This document shows, piece after piece, positions 47,147-60,335 of a stretch of 64,000 bases of DNA. This DNA comes from Trichobilharzia regenti (taxonomy: Eukaryota; Platyhelminthes; Trematoda; Strigeidida; Schistosomatidae). Made by a program: the position numbers and the translations under genes. The stretch's first letter is position 1, and every line of letters starts with the position of its first letter. The stretch spans positions 21,071,379-21,135,378 of the forward strand of contig OX235263.1 in the NCBI GenBank assembly GCA_944472135.2. The letters are read 5' to 3'. Under the pieces are notes generated by a model, which worked only from the letters and a program-made list of their open reading frames with translations, was not told where the DNA came from and searched no databases.

Positions 47147-47369
47147 CATTAGCCAAGTTGACACTATACTCATTATGAAAATGCTGGTCTCACACATCTT
47201 CCTCCGTGTGCTTAGGTGTTCTCGAATCGGTGAATATTATGCCGGATATGGATACATTGAATAGACGAGAAGGTGATACACGTCATGGATTAATCTGCTG
47301 GTCAAACACAAATCAACAATGAATGATATAACTCTAAACCGTGGTAGTCGGGAAATGTACAAACCGTAA
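47147..47369 (+). repeat. Shared block beginning AGTTGACACTATACTC
   Basis: The same block follows three different left contexts at about 34784, 47153 and 61912. The join point is the same in all three, marking a recurrent rearrangement boundary. Confidence 0.75.
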
Positions 47370-48353
47370 CCAGATATATTTTGTGAGCAGTTTCACAATA
47401 AAAATTGGATTATTTTGATGCAACCATTTCTCAGGCATTGAAACAAACAGTCATATTTCAAAGTTGATGAGTCAATAAAGTTCTCGTTCCAAATTAAGAT
47501 CACAGCATCGATCATTTTAATAATGATAAGAATAATTTGTATTTGAGTTTAGGCCTAAGAACTTCCAACTAGATCGAGTTTATTATGCACACGAATTCAG
47601 CGTGTTGATAGTGTCTCTTTCTAAATCAGTGTTCAAAACAATTCCATACAAACAGTGTGAATAACACTTCCACGGAATCAACCTCGTGGTTTGCTCTTTA
47701 AACTGTTCTAGGTATGATTTCTCCACAGTTTCACTTCGAAACCGAAATTAACCAGATCACAATATGTGGTTTGCTTGACAAGATTAATTATCATCACGGA
47801 GGAGAAGACAGATTCATACGGACATTTACAAATGGCTGACTGACTGACTGTCTGATATGAGTATTTGTATACCACTCTGATAATGCAGAATTGCTATGTG
47901 GCCAGATCGAGCCAGCCTACCCAAACACCTCAGGGCCTAAACATACCAGACCACCGTCTATTCCAAACATGCTACTTGATCACACGGGTAATATGTTGAA
48001 TGAAATTCGCTCACCTTGTAACTGGAAGCTCCCAGATTCGAATCACGGTGAGTGGAGTCAAACAGCTGACCAGCATATCCTGGTTTCTCCATGACTCCTC
48101 TAAACGATGACACACTCACACCAACACCGTAAGTAATCAAGTCGTTGAAAACCAACACTTAGTAATTAATCTGGTGAGCAGTCATGACCGCAATCAGCAG
48201 TATCCAGGACACTGACTCGCCGACGACGACACTGGCTGGTAGATTTTGATTTGAATATAGTTCGAGTTCACAGGCGATCTGATCCAGTTCAAGTGACCAT
48301 CGGGTGTTAAGGTCACTCCAGTCTGTCAACCAATACTACTGGTCGAAGTCAGT
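47370..48353 (+). repeat. About 1-kb segment present after D and G, absent after B
   Basis: Lies between AACCGTA and TACCCAACTACTC. After B these two edges are almost joined (about 35002). A second copy is at 62128-63040, slightly shorter. It contains a tRNA-like stretch with a B box ATTCGAATC at about 48035-48045. It could be an insertion, or B could carry the deletion. The 67-codon frame at 47891-48094 lies in this SINE-like part and is not taken as a gene. Confidence 0.75.
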
Positions 48354-51100
48354 AGTACCCAACTACTCAATAGTGTATATCATCATACAAGAAAGAGGTT
48401 CATAGTTTACAGTGAAAACAGATACTCGAAGATGACTGCTCCTTCATCATCACGTCCATGTGGATTCGGAACGAAATACTTTGAGCTAAGACCTAAGTTT
48501 CCCTCGTCATAAGGAAATGAAGTTTATTCTGCAAGGATATCAATGTGCGCAAAATCAACTTGTAGTGAGTACTTTGATGACGTTTAAGTTTGAGTTTCAT
48601 TCAGATAAGTGCTATCTATTGGGATAACTCAATGCACAAAATTGTCGAGGAGTACTAAGGAAACACCATTTATGCGGTAGTGGGTGTGACCAGATAATCG
48701 TCAAGAATAAAGACAGATGGATTCTCTTAGACAGTAGACAGTAAGACAGACGAGAGTATCACTAAGGTAAACAAAGGAAGTTATTAGCCAGTATGCACTG
48801 AAGAGTCAGTCTTCTGAATAAACGATGTCGAAGATAATCTCATGTATATGAAATATACTATCTGTGTAGGATTTCATAATGAGCTGACCTCTGTTAGACA
48901 ACCATTGGTCATAATCATGTAGGTGGCTTTCTAATTTCCATTGTGACGTCAAAATATGTGGGTCTAAACAGGTTGGGTGTGAAGACTAATTCTCAGCGCC
49001 AATGACTTTAGTTGATACCAGTCGCGCTGAGGTGTCTCTGTCACACTGCAGTGTATGATTAATAAATCTTATCCATGTTAACATCAGTTGTTCACTGGGT
49101 TTTGATAGATGTGACGATGCACATGATTCGATCGATGACTTTTCATCTAGTTATGTGGCTTGTGTGAGACAAGAGAAATTAAACAGGCGGAATATGCAAT
49201 TACAGGATATATTTGTAGATCACAACGAGAGCGTGAATAATAATCATGATCAAATCCTCTGACATTATTTGGAATTTCAGGTATCGGAAGTTGTTTGCTG
49301 CGCTCGAAACAGGTATATTCGACTGTGGACAGTTTGTCATAGGGCTTGGTGATGTATTCCTCAACAGTCTTCTCAATCCTCAGTGCACATGCATTGCTAA
49401 TCATTTATTTCTCCAAGTCTCCTGTTTGGAATTGCATGGCCAGATATCAAGTCTTCGCGATAACTGATTATCCTGCATATCAGGAATTGTTTATACTATC
49501 ACAGGATACGTTTTACTATTGTTTAGCTTCTTGACTCCCGAGTGGAAAATAGGGTATTTGTAGACTTCTCTTTTGTACTCTGTTCACCAACAATAATATC
49601 AGCTGTCTACAAAACTACCAACATGCCTCCACTTCTCATTCACATTATGCCATCCATGTCAAACTCGGATGTAGCTGGAACCGGTCGTCTGTCAATCAGG
49701 TTATATCTGAGAGCATATTGTGTGGTGTCACTTGAAGATATCCTCAGAGCACATCAAGTGGATCACAACTTCCTTTTGAAGATTTTTTGAGCTGCAGGTT
49801 GTTCACCGGTTATCATCTGATCAGCTTTCTTTTTGATTTATCCGAATAATGATGTGGCCAAGGGAACTGTCCTCCAACAAACAATGCTCATCCAGACATT
49901 GAAAATTGAAGACTAGCTACTATCACTGTAGTGTCAGACATTTTTCTACAGTCGCGAGGATAAATTCCCCACTAGATCAGCTCCATTTCAATGCGAATTC
50001 TCATGAGTATCGATTTGATTGATCTTTCCTTATGGCCCCAGATAAACTGGAGTGGTGTCCACATGGTCACTACTCTACCCAGAAAAACCAGTCCATTTCT
50101 GGTAAGGCTTCTCGGTTGAACAACATCTAATATACTGATGTTACGGTAGACATGGCGTCACACCACCACTTCTATCCAACCAGATTTATCACAGTCAAAT
50201 ATAACGAAGAGGAGCCGTCGAGAGTTGAAACTCACGAAAACAGGCTTTCCACAATCAAGAGAATTTATCAGGATTTCGACTTCACTGTGACTGTAACCTC
50301 TACAATCCTGGAGAATTTATATGTGTTGACGCCGTCGTCTAGCAACAGTGGGCCTGTAACCCAGTGAAACGTGTTGACTGGAATGAAAGTTTTTGCAAAT
50401 CACATCAAGTAGTAAACACTGGACAGAGTACATTCTGATATAAACCCGACGATTCACACTGTAGTTTGCATTGACAATGTCTCTGCTCTATTGGTGAGCA
50501 AGAAATTCGAGGGAAACAGGATATGTAGGCTATAAGAGAAAGCGTCGGACATTGTGACTATATGAGAATACCTTTGAGACATTCATCAATCTAAAGATCG
50601 CATAACGCGTGAAACATCGCAACCGTATAATTGAAAGCTGCTGTCAAACAGTCCTTATTCGGTGATTTCACATATTCAACATACACTGAAGCATAACATA
50701 AGCAAAAGGGAGTCTGGTATAACAAACAATGATTTATTACTTGACAGTGAACAACAGAAATACAGAATGAACAAGACACATGTCAATGGAACCCAGGTTA
50801 CCACCTATATGATTAGGACCAATGGTTGTCTAACAGATGTCAGCTCATTATGAAATCCTACACAGATAGTACATTTCATATACATGAGATTATCTTCGAC
50901 ATCGTTTATTCAGAAGACTGACTCTTCAGTGCATACTGGCTAATAACCTCCTTTGGTATATTATGCGATACTTCGTCTGGCGTACTGTCAAAGAGAATGG
51001 GTTTGTCTTCATTCCTAACCACTGGCCGTTCACAGCCAGTACCTCCCAAATATTTTAGCATGAGTATATGCCAAATTACAAAGCACACTATACATTGCAA
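48354..51100. repeat. D/E centre region
   Basis: Direct duplicate of about 35003-37900 with an internal deletion of about 300 bp at 50160. Inner inverted repeat 48780-48912 with 50815-50945, ending in a SINE-A 3' end. Open frames have no motif; the 85-codon frame at 49147-49404 shifts frame at its end relative to its partner. Confidence 0.8.
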
Positions 51101-51101
51101 C

Positions 51102-51787
51102 TCAAATCAAGAAATCAATTCTTTTAAAACAACTCGCGCCCCTGACACACGCGCCTTCTCTCTCATTCAACATTTTGCATTCGTGTGGAGGACAGCAGTT
51201 TCGCGATCCACTCATATCACAGAATTTACCCACTGTCCCACACTCGCCATCCACGTCGGTCGCCTTCACACTACCTGAAATGCAATTTCACACAGACAAA
51301 ATTAATTCCTCATCTCAACCCATCTAATCTCGAATATCCTTACATAACTACACAATAATCACTGTCATCTCAATCACCAGGACAACAACAATCATCAATC
51401 AACCAACATCAACCAACCTCATCAATACTATCGACACATCAAATTTTCCAGTGTACACATATTCACACATATACACATAACACAGTGTAATGCACATGTA
51501 TCACACATTCGTTCATTTCGCCTCATGTAGGATAGCAATCAGTCCACTGCACGATCATTCATTAACACCATAACTACATTCATACATGCAAACATACATA
51601 CATGCACAACTTCACCAAATATGCCTACTTGTGCACATGAAATACCAAACACAAATCAGGAGAAATTGCAGACATGAACACACAAGTGACAATTCAGCGA
51701 TTCTCGTTCACTCAATTACTCACCGAGTGTGCTGCAGGCGACGATGACAAGGACAGTGAACAAGCTGAAGACCAGATAGTGTTGCAT
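51102..51787 (-). CDS. Knottin gene E: shortened single-module copy
   Basis: Exons 51787-51724 and 51274-51102 with a 449-bp phase-1 GT-AG intron. The predicted product has 78 residues. The signal peptide carries V17A and H21L. Module 1 keeps all six cysteines (33, 40, 48, 49, 54, 64), with E28D. Array homology stops near 51134 and module 2 is replaced by a short new tail (ASCFKRIDFLI) that brings one extra cysteine before a TGA. The Ala at residue 68 is shared with F, so E derives from an F-like gene. The usual 3' untranslated region is lost; a minus-strand AATAAA at 50905-50910 is a possible substitute. It could be a working one-knottin variant or a decaying copy. Confidence 0.6.
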
Positions 51788-51890
51788 CTCGCTTCCAACC
51801 GAAACAGATATTCTTCGTGTTCTCTGGTTGAACAAGTCACTCGCTCACTCACTTACTCACTCCCCAAGCACTCACCAACTCTCTGACTCA

Positions 51891-51898
51891 CTTATATA
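51891..51898 (-). promoter_or_regulatory. TATA box, gene E
   Basis: TATATAAG on the minus strand, about 104 bp before the ATG. The spacing is longer than in A-D because of extra CACT-rich sequence. Confidence 0.6.
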
Positions 51899-54800
51899 CA
51901 CATCACTCATCTACCAGAATATTCATACACATCGCTCACCGGATTGTGTGTGTGAATTGATTCACGTGAACAGTCTTATCTCGTCGATAGTCATGTGACG
52001 ATCATTGACACTGTCTTGTCGATGTCACTGTTTGTCAGACACTCGCTAATCTCTTACTCAACACACCACACCACACCACATCACGCCAAACTCCATCCAC
52101 CACACCATCAATCATACTTCGTCTCGTGTGATTTCGTGTCCGAATTTCGTGCTCGGATTCACTGTCATCGTCTTAACTTTGGTTTTTGCATTATCCAGGA
52201 GGAAGCATTTGCACGTATGACACGCTCAAGTTATGGGCTGAAATTTATAGTCTTGATGGATTTACATAAAACTAATCACGTTGTATTAAGGTGGAACGTT
52301 CGCAAAGAAATAGCTTAATATTATTATCAAAACATCTTCATTCGTCCTCGACAAATAATGTTACCTCATTAAAACATTCATACTGAGACACAAGAGACAT
52401 TAAGATGAACAGCTTCGTCGCCATATCTTCATGTAATTGGTTCTCATGTGAGTTGAATCCACTTACTTTTGATAAATGTCTTTCTTCGTCACCAGTGTTT
52501 CTAATCTTCTCCCTAGTCTCACTCCTCATGGTGTCTCATCTAGGTGTGTTTCTAATCTTGGTTGATTTGAATATTTCCATAATATTACGATGGGGGACGA
52601 ATGATAAGCGTCATTTACCTAATGTTTCACGGTAAGAGGTTTCTTAGTAATTGTGTGTCAATTAAGATGTGGCGGAATCTTCTTGATTATTTGTGCAATC
52701 ATGAAGTCTTTGAAATGCCTTCTAATCCAACGTGATTAGACGGAAGCAGATAGTTTTGAATAGGCAGAGAGGTTGGAGTTGAATAAGATGGTATTCCATA
52801 AGGTCTTCTTCGAGTTCAGGTATGTGTTTCATCGCATCGCACTGAGATTATTGGTCATGTGGTTCGAAAAAAATCAATGAATCATAAATGTATACACAGA
52901 GTGATACCAGATTATGTCCACCTCTCGAAGTGTGATTTCAGATGAGGTGACGATGTAGAAATTAGCACACTGTGAGGAGACCGGGAAGGATGAGCTAAAA
53001 GAAATAATCCAATCTATTTATCATTTGACGCAGCTTCAACTTCAATACCTTCTATAAAGCGAGTGTCACGAAACAGAATTAGTTCATGTATATCGAGCTT
53101 TGGTCTGAAATAGAAAGTTTGAAAATAGCTTAAGATCATTTGACAAGGATCACTGAGAAATTTCTGATTGTCAGATGTTGAATTTGGAACGATCTGAGTG
53201 AGATGTGATCAGCATTTGAAAAATGGGCTTACTGCTATCAGTGAGAGAATTCTATGTACCACTCGATCCTTCCGACGAGGCATGTTGAGGTGAGAAGAAG
53301 AGAGGACGTGAAATTCTTATAAGCCTGCCTATTTCGGACAAGAAATATCCAGTGGAATTTTGATATTGATGTCATGCTGTATTTCTTGAGTAAATACGTT
53401 CCAGTGTGTATCTTATAACATGCTCCTGAGTTTGTGGGTATTGTCCTCAGAATAACCCCTAATTCACGTTTCCTCCACAATGTGAGATTGGAGTAGGTTG
53501 TTCGGTGCAGATTTCCATATATCTGTTTTCCGACTATTCGTATGATAAAATGGTGAGAATTTAGAAGTGGGGTTCTTTGCTGATCTGGACATAGCCCGAA
53601 GTCATTTGTGAACAGCGAATCAAGAATGTTGTCTAGCTGAGCTGAGTTGAAACGTTGGTGTTATTCCCATCAATCAATCAATCATGTAAGGAAACCGCAG
53701 TCAGTGGGACTGAAACCTCCAATCGCTAGTGGTGAATCTTTTCCAAGGCAGGTGGCAGCAAAATGAGTGAATTCACCAGCAAATCACAATCGTTAGAACA
53801 GACTACGAGCAGGTACGGTATAATTGTTCGCAGTGCGAGATGTGGTTGTTCCCAGAGAGGTATTTTGTCCCATATTTCACAGCGATGCAATTGATCATTT
53901 TACCTGAGGAGATAAAACTCACAGTTTTGGAAGAAGTTCACTGAGAACTGATGAAAGTGGCGATGCCAATATCGCGTGAGTAATCTGGAGCCATTGAGCC
54001 AGACTAAATTCTAACTGTAATTATTCCCGAATTGACAGCTTGATAAGGTAACCGTTAGTCCACTCGGAAGTTACACTCCGTATTCCACAGTCCTTCTGCA
54101 ACACTGAAGCGAGGATTTCCGACGAGACCCATGATTTTGTCTTCAGAGCTTCCAGAAGCACAAATCGCACTTTGTGTTACTGTTATCCTGACTGACTCTC
54201 GATATGACAAACATTTTTATGGGACAAAGTCCGATTGTTGTAAGCACTATAAGCAGTTGGAGAGACAGAGTGACTACTGAATCCTGGTTCATTGAATCTA
54301 CACCGAACATATGCAATAAAAGCGAATAGCAAAGATATGGAGGATATTATTACCAGTCGAATCAGAGGGTAATAAATAATCTTAGAATGTACTAAATCCA
54401 CATTGTAACGAGTTATTTATTTTACTACAAGAAAATGTATTGCCCATGTTATTGACGAACAACACTCGTCGTATGTGTGTTTCTGTGTTTTCAGGACACT
54501 GAACCTGGCACTGACTGCAATGACAATGCAACAGTCAGTGTCTCTCGTCGAAATCACACAGTCAGAGTGACGCTGATTGAAGTATTAGGAATTCTTTGAC
54601 AGATATTCGTGTTGTCAGCCAGTGAGCACATTCGTTGTTTTCTCTGTAGTCACGTGTTCAATGGTGATGACTGTTTCGCCGTTGTTTGTGAGACTCCGGT
54701 TTCTTTTGTAATTATCAGAACACCAATCAGTAAAAGAGGGATGGATGGTGAATTCATCAACATTATGTTTGTGGTACAGGTTCGACAGGTTGATGTTGAA

Positions 54801-57745
54801 GTGTAGTTCACATTTCAACATTAAATTCGTTGACTTGTCTTCGAATCAGAGGACTCGGTTTGTCTGGGTGTTCCTGAAGTCGCGATTGTTTTATCGGATT
54901 ATGAGACTTGAATTCGCCTTATGTGCTGGTCAACTACTGGCCAACATCCAATCCAACTTTGATATGATTGCAAACATGAACAATTGGAGAGCTTACCTAC
55001 CGTCATCATACTTATGATGCACTCAGTTTCACAACATATACAACATTATTTCTGCACCATTCTACACCACTCTCAAATAATGATATCAGCCGTCAATTTC
55101 CAAACCGATTCGGCTCTTGATTCAGATCGATTTCTTGGCATGAATAAAAATAAGGATCATTCCAATGTAGGATTCAGGTCAATGAATTTCCGAAAGCCTT
55201 TGTATTTTCACAGGATATTGCCACAATTTTTTGTTTTCACTATTCTCGATTTCCGAGTGCAAGACAGGGAATCCAATACACATTCTGGTATCACTGCTGC
55301 AGCGAGACGATGTCCTCGAATGCATATCACGTCAATCAGTCATTTCAAGTTAGACAGCTACGAAACCGTACCAGCTAAATTTCGCCGATTTTGAGATACT
55401 CTCCGCACAGCCTCACTACAAATGTCCTCACTGCACTCAGTTTGAGATGGGATAAAACGAAGACACCAATGTTTAGAAACGATGAGCCTGTTCATTGCTT
55501 CTGTTTCAATAGTTAAGTGTTTCAGTCGTAAAACTGTATAGATACAGGGAACTTCTCTGCATTTCACATTTCTTTGGAACAAGGCTAGTATAGTGTATAC
55601 TAGTATGTGTATACAGACGAAGATAATGACAAACAAGATGGATTCCAGACCAATGACTGGGGGAATATGCGAAATTCACAATATTCAACTACCTGGATAT
55701 CATCATCTCGAATAAACGAACAGCAGGAATCCGCGTCGCCAATATAAATATATACCTACTGAGACACAAGAGACATTTAGATGAAGTGGTACCTCTGCAT
55801 GTCTTAGTTTAGTCTGATTTCATATTGGCCAGTATTTGACGATGACATAAGGCGAATTCTCTTCTCGTAATCCGATGAAATATTGGCGATTCCAGGAACA
55901 CTCAGACTAACTGAGTGTACATTTCAGATACCAGCGATTTGATAACCGCTACAGTCTCATTTGATTCTTAGTAGAAGACCTCTTCGTAGGAGCTTAAAGG
56001 ACACTTACATCCAACGCACCAATTTACCATTCCTAGGAGAATACCATCAATTATATGCTACCAGACACAGTAGAGAAAGCACCGAATTTTAAACATCAAC
56101 TTTGAACGTATGGTGGAGCTTAGAAATATTCCGGTGATCGAAATTCCTAATTAGTCATGCTGCTACACATATAAGGATTCATAATAACATGCTGTTTGCA
56201 GTTTATTCTCATTCACTGTTGTGAGCTATATTCAGAGGTTTCGGTGAAGTATAACATTCATGAGGAGAGATTAGGAAACTGAGTGAAAGCGTTCAGAAAT
56301 TAGAGAGAGAATATAAGACAGTGGATGAGATGTCCGTTGAAAGAGTGTTATCTACGTTTCAAAATCAACCTATCGAAACTATACCACAAACATTCGGAAC
56401 AATGCTTCTTATGTTGATGAAGTCATCACGCACTACTCCATAAATGATTGGTGTTCTGATGATCACAATATAAATCGGAGTCTCATAAAACACGGCGAAA
56501 CAGTTATCACCATTGAAACATTTATCTGGAAAAATCACCTCTTGCAATGCGAACAATTATACCGTACCTGCTCGTAGTCTGTTCTAACGATTGTGATTTG
56601 CTGGTGAATTCACTCATTTTGCTGCCACCTGCCTTGGAAAAGATTCACCACTAGCGATTGGAGGTTTCAGTCCCAATGACTACAGTTTCCTCACATGATT
56701 GATTGATTGATGGGAATAACACCAACGTTTCAACTCAGCTCAGCTAGACAACATTCTTGATTCGCTGTTCACAAATGACTTCGGGCTATGTCCAGATCAG
56801 CAAAGAACCCCACTTCTAAATTCTCACCATTTTATCATACGAGTAGTCGGAAAACAGATATATGGAAATCTGCACCGAACAACCTACTCCAATCTCACAT
56901 TGTGGAGGAAACGTGAATTAGGGGTTATTCTGAGGACAATACCCACAAACTCAGGAGCATGTTATAAGATACACACTGGAACGTATTTACTCAAGAAATA
57001 CAGGATGATATCAATATCAAAATTCCACTGGATATTTCTTGTCCGAAATAGGCAGGCTTCTAGGAATTTCACGTCCTATTTTCTTCTGTCCTCAACATGT
57101 CTCGTTGGAAGGGTCAAGTGGTGCATAAAATTTTCTTAATAAAGGCAGTAAGCCGACTGTTTCAATGCCGATCACATCTCAGTCAGATCATTTCGAATTC
57201 AACAGCTGACCATCAGAAATACGTCAGTGATCTTTTTTATGTGGTCTTAAGTCAGTTTTGAAATTTCACTTTCAGACCCAAACTCGATATACATGAACAA
57301 GTTCTTTCCCGTGACACTCGCGTTACAGAAGGTATTGAAGTTGAAACTGCGTTAAATGATAAATAGATTGGATCCTTTATTTCCGCTGATCCTTCTCGGT
57401 CTTCCCGCAGTGTGCTAATTTCTACATCGTCACCTTATCTAAAATCCTACTACGGAAATTTGACATAATCTGGTATCACTCAGTGTCTACATTTACATTC
57501 ATTCATTGATTCGTGTATTCTGGCTATTCCTCTTTATTACTTCTCCAGCCGAATCTTTCCTCGGTGATCTAAGAAGCGTGTTATTACACTGTGAAATGCT
57601 TCAGAAGCAGAAGGGAGGTCGAATGGGTCGGCGATCAATCAGGTTGTTCAAATTACTGTGTATACACATACCTGAACTCGAAGAAGATGTTATCGAACAC
57701 CATGTTATTCAACTTCAAGCATTCTGTCTATACACAACTATCTGC
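51899..57745. repeat. E-F interval: inverted copies of the C/D and A/B spacers
   Basis: 51995-52330 is the gene-proximal upstream block. 52340-55750 is the C/D spacer reversed. 55755-57745 is the A/B spacer reversed, ending at ATCTGCT. This order predicts a plus-strand knottin gene to the right of 57745, but none is present. Contains the fossil exon at 54534-54582. No established gene. Confidence 0.78.
54534..54582 (+). pseudogene. Fossil of knottin exon 2 (module 2), E-F interval
   Basis: Same relic as 31354-31402, with the acceptor-like TGTGTTTTCAG upstream at about 54484-54494. Confidence 0.7.
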
Positions 57746-58013
57746 TGTAGCTGTTTTCGATGGTACCATAAAAACAACGATATATAGGAAAGCCACACAT
57801 TGTGGAAGATTCCTTGATTATAACTTAGCTCATCCACTCTCGGTGAAACGAGGATTAATACAAGGTCTTCCAGAAAGGATACGTAGACTTGCAACAGCAC
57901 CAGAGGACCAGCGTAAAGAAATAAAAGTCCGATTCAAAATGCTACTCGAAAACAACTACCCTAAAGAATTTATAAAAGATAATATAAAAAAGAGAAAAAA
58001 AAGGGTATAACCG
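57746..58013 (+). pseudogene. Penelope-like element fragment at a lost gene site
   Basis: Translation gives FDGTIKTTIYRKATHCGRFL, DYNLAHPLSVKRGLIQGL, RIRRLATAPEDQRKEIKVRF and LLENNYPKEFIKDNIKKRKK. This is the PLE RT thumb block (TxYRKxTHxxRxLxYxxxHPLxxKRGL). It is open but truncated at both ends. It sits exactly where spacer homology ends and where a plus-strand knottin copy is expected. Confidence 0.85.
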
Positions 58014-58100
58014 GCTGTTTGACTCCAATGACCGTGATTCGAATCTGGGAGATTCCAGTTACAAGGTGAGCGACTTTCATTCAACATATTACCCGACAGT
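58014..58100 (-). repeat. Inverted piece of the 1-kb D/G segment
   Basis: Reverse complement of about 47985-48070: GTGATTCGAATCTGGGAG and TTACAAGGTGAGCGA are shared. It joins the PLE fragment to the 3' flank of F. Confidence 0.75.
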
Positions 58101-58811
58101 TCTTCATTCTGAATGCAGGACGGTTACTCTTGTTAATATAGAATAAGCCGATTGTCCTCTGATTCGAAGACGAGTCAACGAACTGAAAGTCGAAGTGTAA
58201 ACTACACATCAACATCAGCCAGTAGAACGGATGGCGAATCCATTCAAAGTAGTGTGATATGCATATGGATGAAGTCAGCCATATTTCAATTCCTCCATGG
58301 GGAAGCATTTGACGATCACAAAATGAACCGCAGCCTCCGAAACAACAGAGAGACAGTCATCACCAGTGTAAATGCGTCCAGGGTGAAGCGGAAACATTTG
58401 CTCACAGAATGACATCAACAATAGCTAGCTGACAAATAACTCGTATTATTCCACCCAGAACATGCTCCATTGCACAGCAAATACAACGGTCAATAGGAAA
58501 GTCTACTCATACTGCGTATTCCCACATTCACAAAATTAGATATTTTAAATAGCATGAAGACAAGTATGTTGAAAATATTTATTGAATGAATACAGTTAAA
58601 ACGCCTGAATGTACAGGAAAATTAAAGAAAAAATTCAAAAGCGATTGCCAGTAACAATGTAATCCATCGTGCAGATCAATGTGAATGGTATTGAGTATGT
58701 CCTCCAGATAGTCGTGTGTGGATATAGACAGAGCGGTGGAACAGGGAGACAGATAGACGAGAGAGATACATAGACAGTTGGATGGATAGATAGATAGATG
58801 GACAGACGGAT
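58101..58811 (-). repeat. Gene F 3' flank
   Basis: Homologous to the 3' flanks of C (38500-39187) and, inverted, of B and D. Includes (GATA)n at 58786-58799 and a minus-strand AATAAA at 58578-58583. Confidence 0.85.
58578..58583 (-). other. Polyadenylation signal, gene F
   Basis: AATAAA on the minus strand about 230 bp after the stop. Confidence 0.65.
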
Positions 58812-59568
58812 CTATTTGTATTTGCAATTCCCATCAACACAACTCTGGCTGCAACAGTCAGCGTCACTCTGACACTGTGATTTCGGTTGAAGACACCCAC
58901 GCGCGCCCCTGACACACGCACCTTCTCTCTCATTCAACATTTTGCATTCGTGTGGAGGACAGCAGTTTCGCGATCCACTCATATCACAGAATTTACCCAC
59001 TGTCCCACACTCGCCATCCACCTCGGTCGCCTTCACACTACCTGAAATGCAATTTCACACAGACAAAATTAATACCTCATCTCATCTCATCTCATCTCAC
59101 GTCACCTCACATACACTCACATACTCACGCAATAATCACTGTCATCTCAATCACCAGGACAACAACAATCATCAATCAACCAACATCAACCAACCTCATC
59201 AATACTATCGACACATCAAATTTTCCAGTGTACACATATTCACACATATACACATTGCACAGTGTAATGCACATGTATCACACATTCGTTCAGTTCGCCT
59301 CATGTAGGATAGTATTCACTTCACTGCAACATCCTCGTTAACACCATATAACAGATACCTGCATAACTTCACAAAATACGCCTACTTGTGCACATGAAAT
59401 ACCAAACACAAATCAGGAGAAATTGCAGACATGAACACACAAGTGACAATTCAGCGATTCTCACTCAACCATTCACCCACTGACTCACTGACTGACTCAC
59501 TCACCGTGTGTGCTGCAGGCGACGATGACAAGGACAGTGAACAAGCTGAAGACCAGATAGTGTTGCAT
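58812..59568 (-). CDS. Knottin gene F: diverged double six-cysteine peptide
   Basis: Exons 59568-59505 and 59041-58812 with a 463-bp phase-1 intron; 97 residues. All 12 cysteines are kept. Compared with A-D it has V17A in the signal peptide and E68A, S69R, E70G, P73Q, E83D and D96Y, so the mature changes all fall in the inter-module link, module 2 or the tail, while module 1 is unchanged. Net charge of module 2 becomes more positive. Its divergent partner is the broken copy G. A PLE piece (59757 onward) lies just upstream of the promoter, about 80 bp beyond the TATA box. Confidence 0.82.
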
Positions 59569-59672
59569 CTCGCTTCCAACCGAAACAGCTATTCTTCGTG
59601 TTTTCTGGTTGAACAAGTCACTCGCTCGCTCGCTATCTCACTCAATTACTCACTCACCATCTCACTCACCCA

Positions 59673-59680
59673 CTTATATA
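59673..59680 (-). promoter_or_regulatory. TATA box, gene F
   Basis: TATATAAG on the minus strand, about 105 bp before the ATG, as in E. Confidence 0.6.
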
Positions 59681-59756
59681 CCCATCACCCATCTACCAGA
59701 ATATTCACACACATCACTCACCAGATTGTGTGTGCATTGTTTCACATGAACACTAA

Positions 59757-60155
59757 ATAGGAACTAAATATGTGGGTCAAACGTCCAGATCACTCAAAAT
59801 AAGAGTGAATGAACATAAACGCCTAACCAAATGTCAACCAACAGGAACACAAGCCTACAAAAATCTTGAAAAAATTCATCGATAGCTGCACATGCATGGG
59901 ACAAAAACCACAATATCGATTGGAACAATGTGTGTATTCTGAAAACAAATATGAACAAATGGAAAGAAATACTCATCACAGAATCGATATTCATTAAAGT
60001 CACACCGGATACATGTAACAAGGGTGACTCGGTACAATTATCAACAACTTGGAATATAATTCTAAATACAAACACATGAATGAATGTGGAATATAATACT
60101 GAACACACACACAAAACATGAATGAGCAAAAATAATAATAATAATAATAATGGAC
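59757..60155 (+). pseudogene. Penelope-like element fragment, GIY-YIG (divergent family)
   Basis: First frame: GTKYVGQTSRSLKIRVNEHK, RLTKCQPTGTQAYKNLEKIH, then a stop at 59883-59885. A +1/-2 shift restores IAAHAWDKNHNIDWNNVCIL and WKEILITESIFIKVTPDTC to about 60079. It has the GIY-YIG core (KYVGQT with RVNEH) and the HNIDWxxVxIL block, as in 13406-13768. An (AAT)n tract at 60130-60150 may be its 3' tail. Confidence 0.85.
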
Positions 60156-60335
60156 TATACATTTGAGTACAAATCATAAATGTGTGAATACAACAATTCC
60201 AAAAGTGGTGTGAACACGGGCATTAATTTTGCTCGAAATATTACCAATAACAAAACTTATCATTCTGTGTAAACTATTGAAATATAAATATACTTTATTT
60301 GATGTAATCCACTATGCCTAAACGTTTTACTGATA
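60156..60335. other. Unassigned, between two insertions
   Basis: AT-rich with an (AAT)n run at its right end. No gene seen. Confidence 0.4.

Noticed and set aside
54984..55394. 136-codon frame, also at 42269-42679
   Set aside because: Two near-identical DNA copies give no evidence of selection, no motif is visible, and another frame overlaps it antisense.
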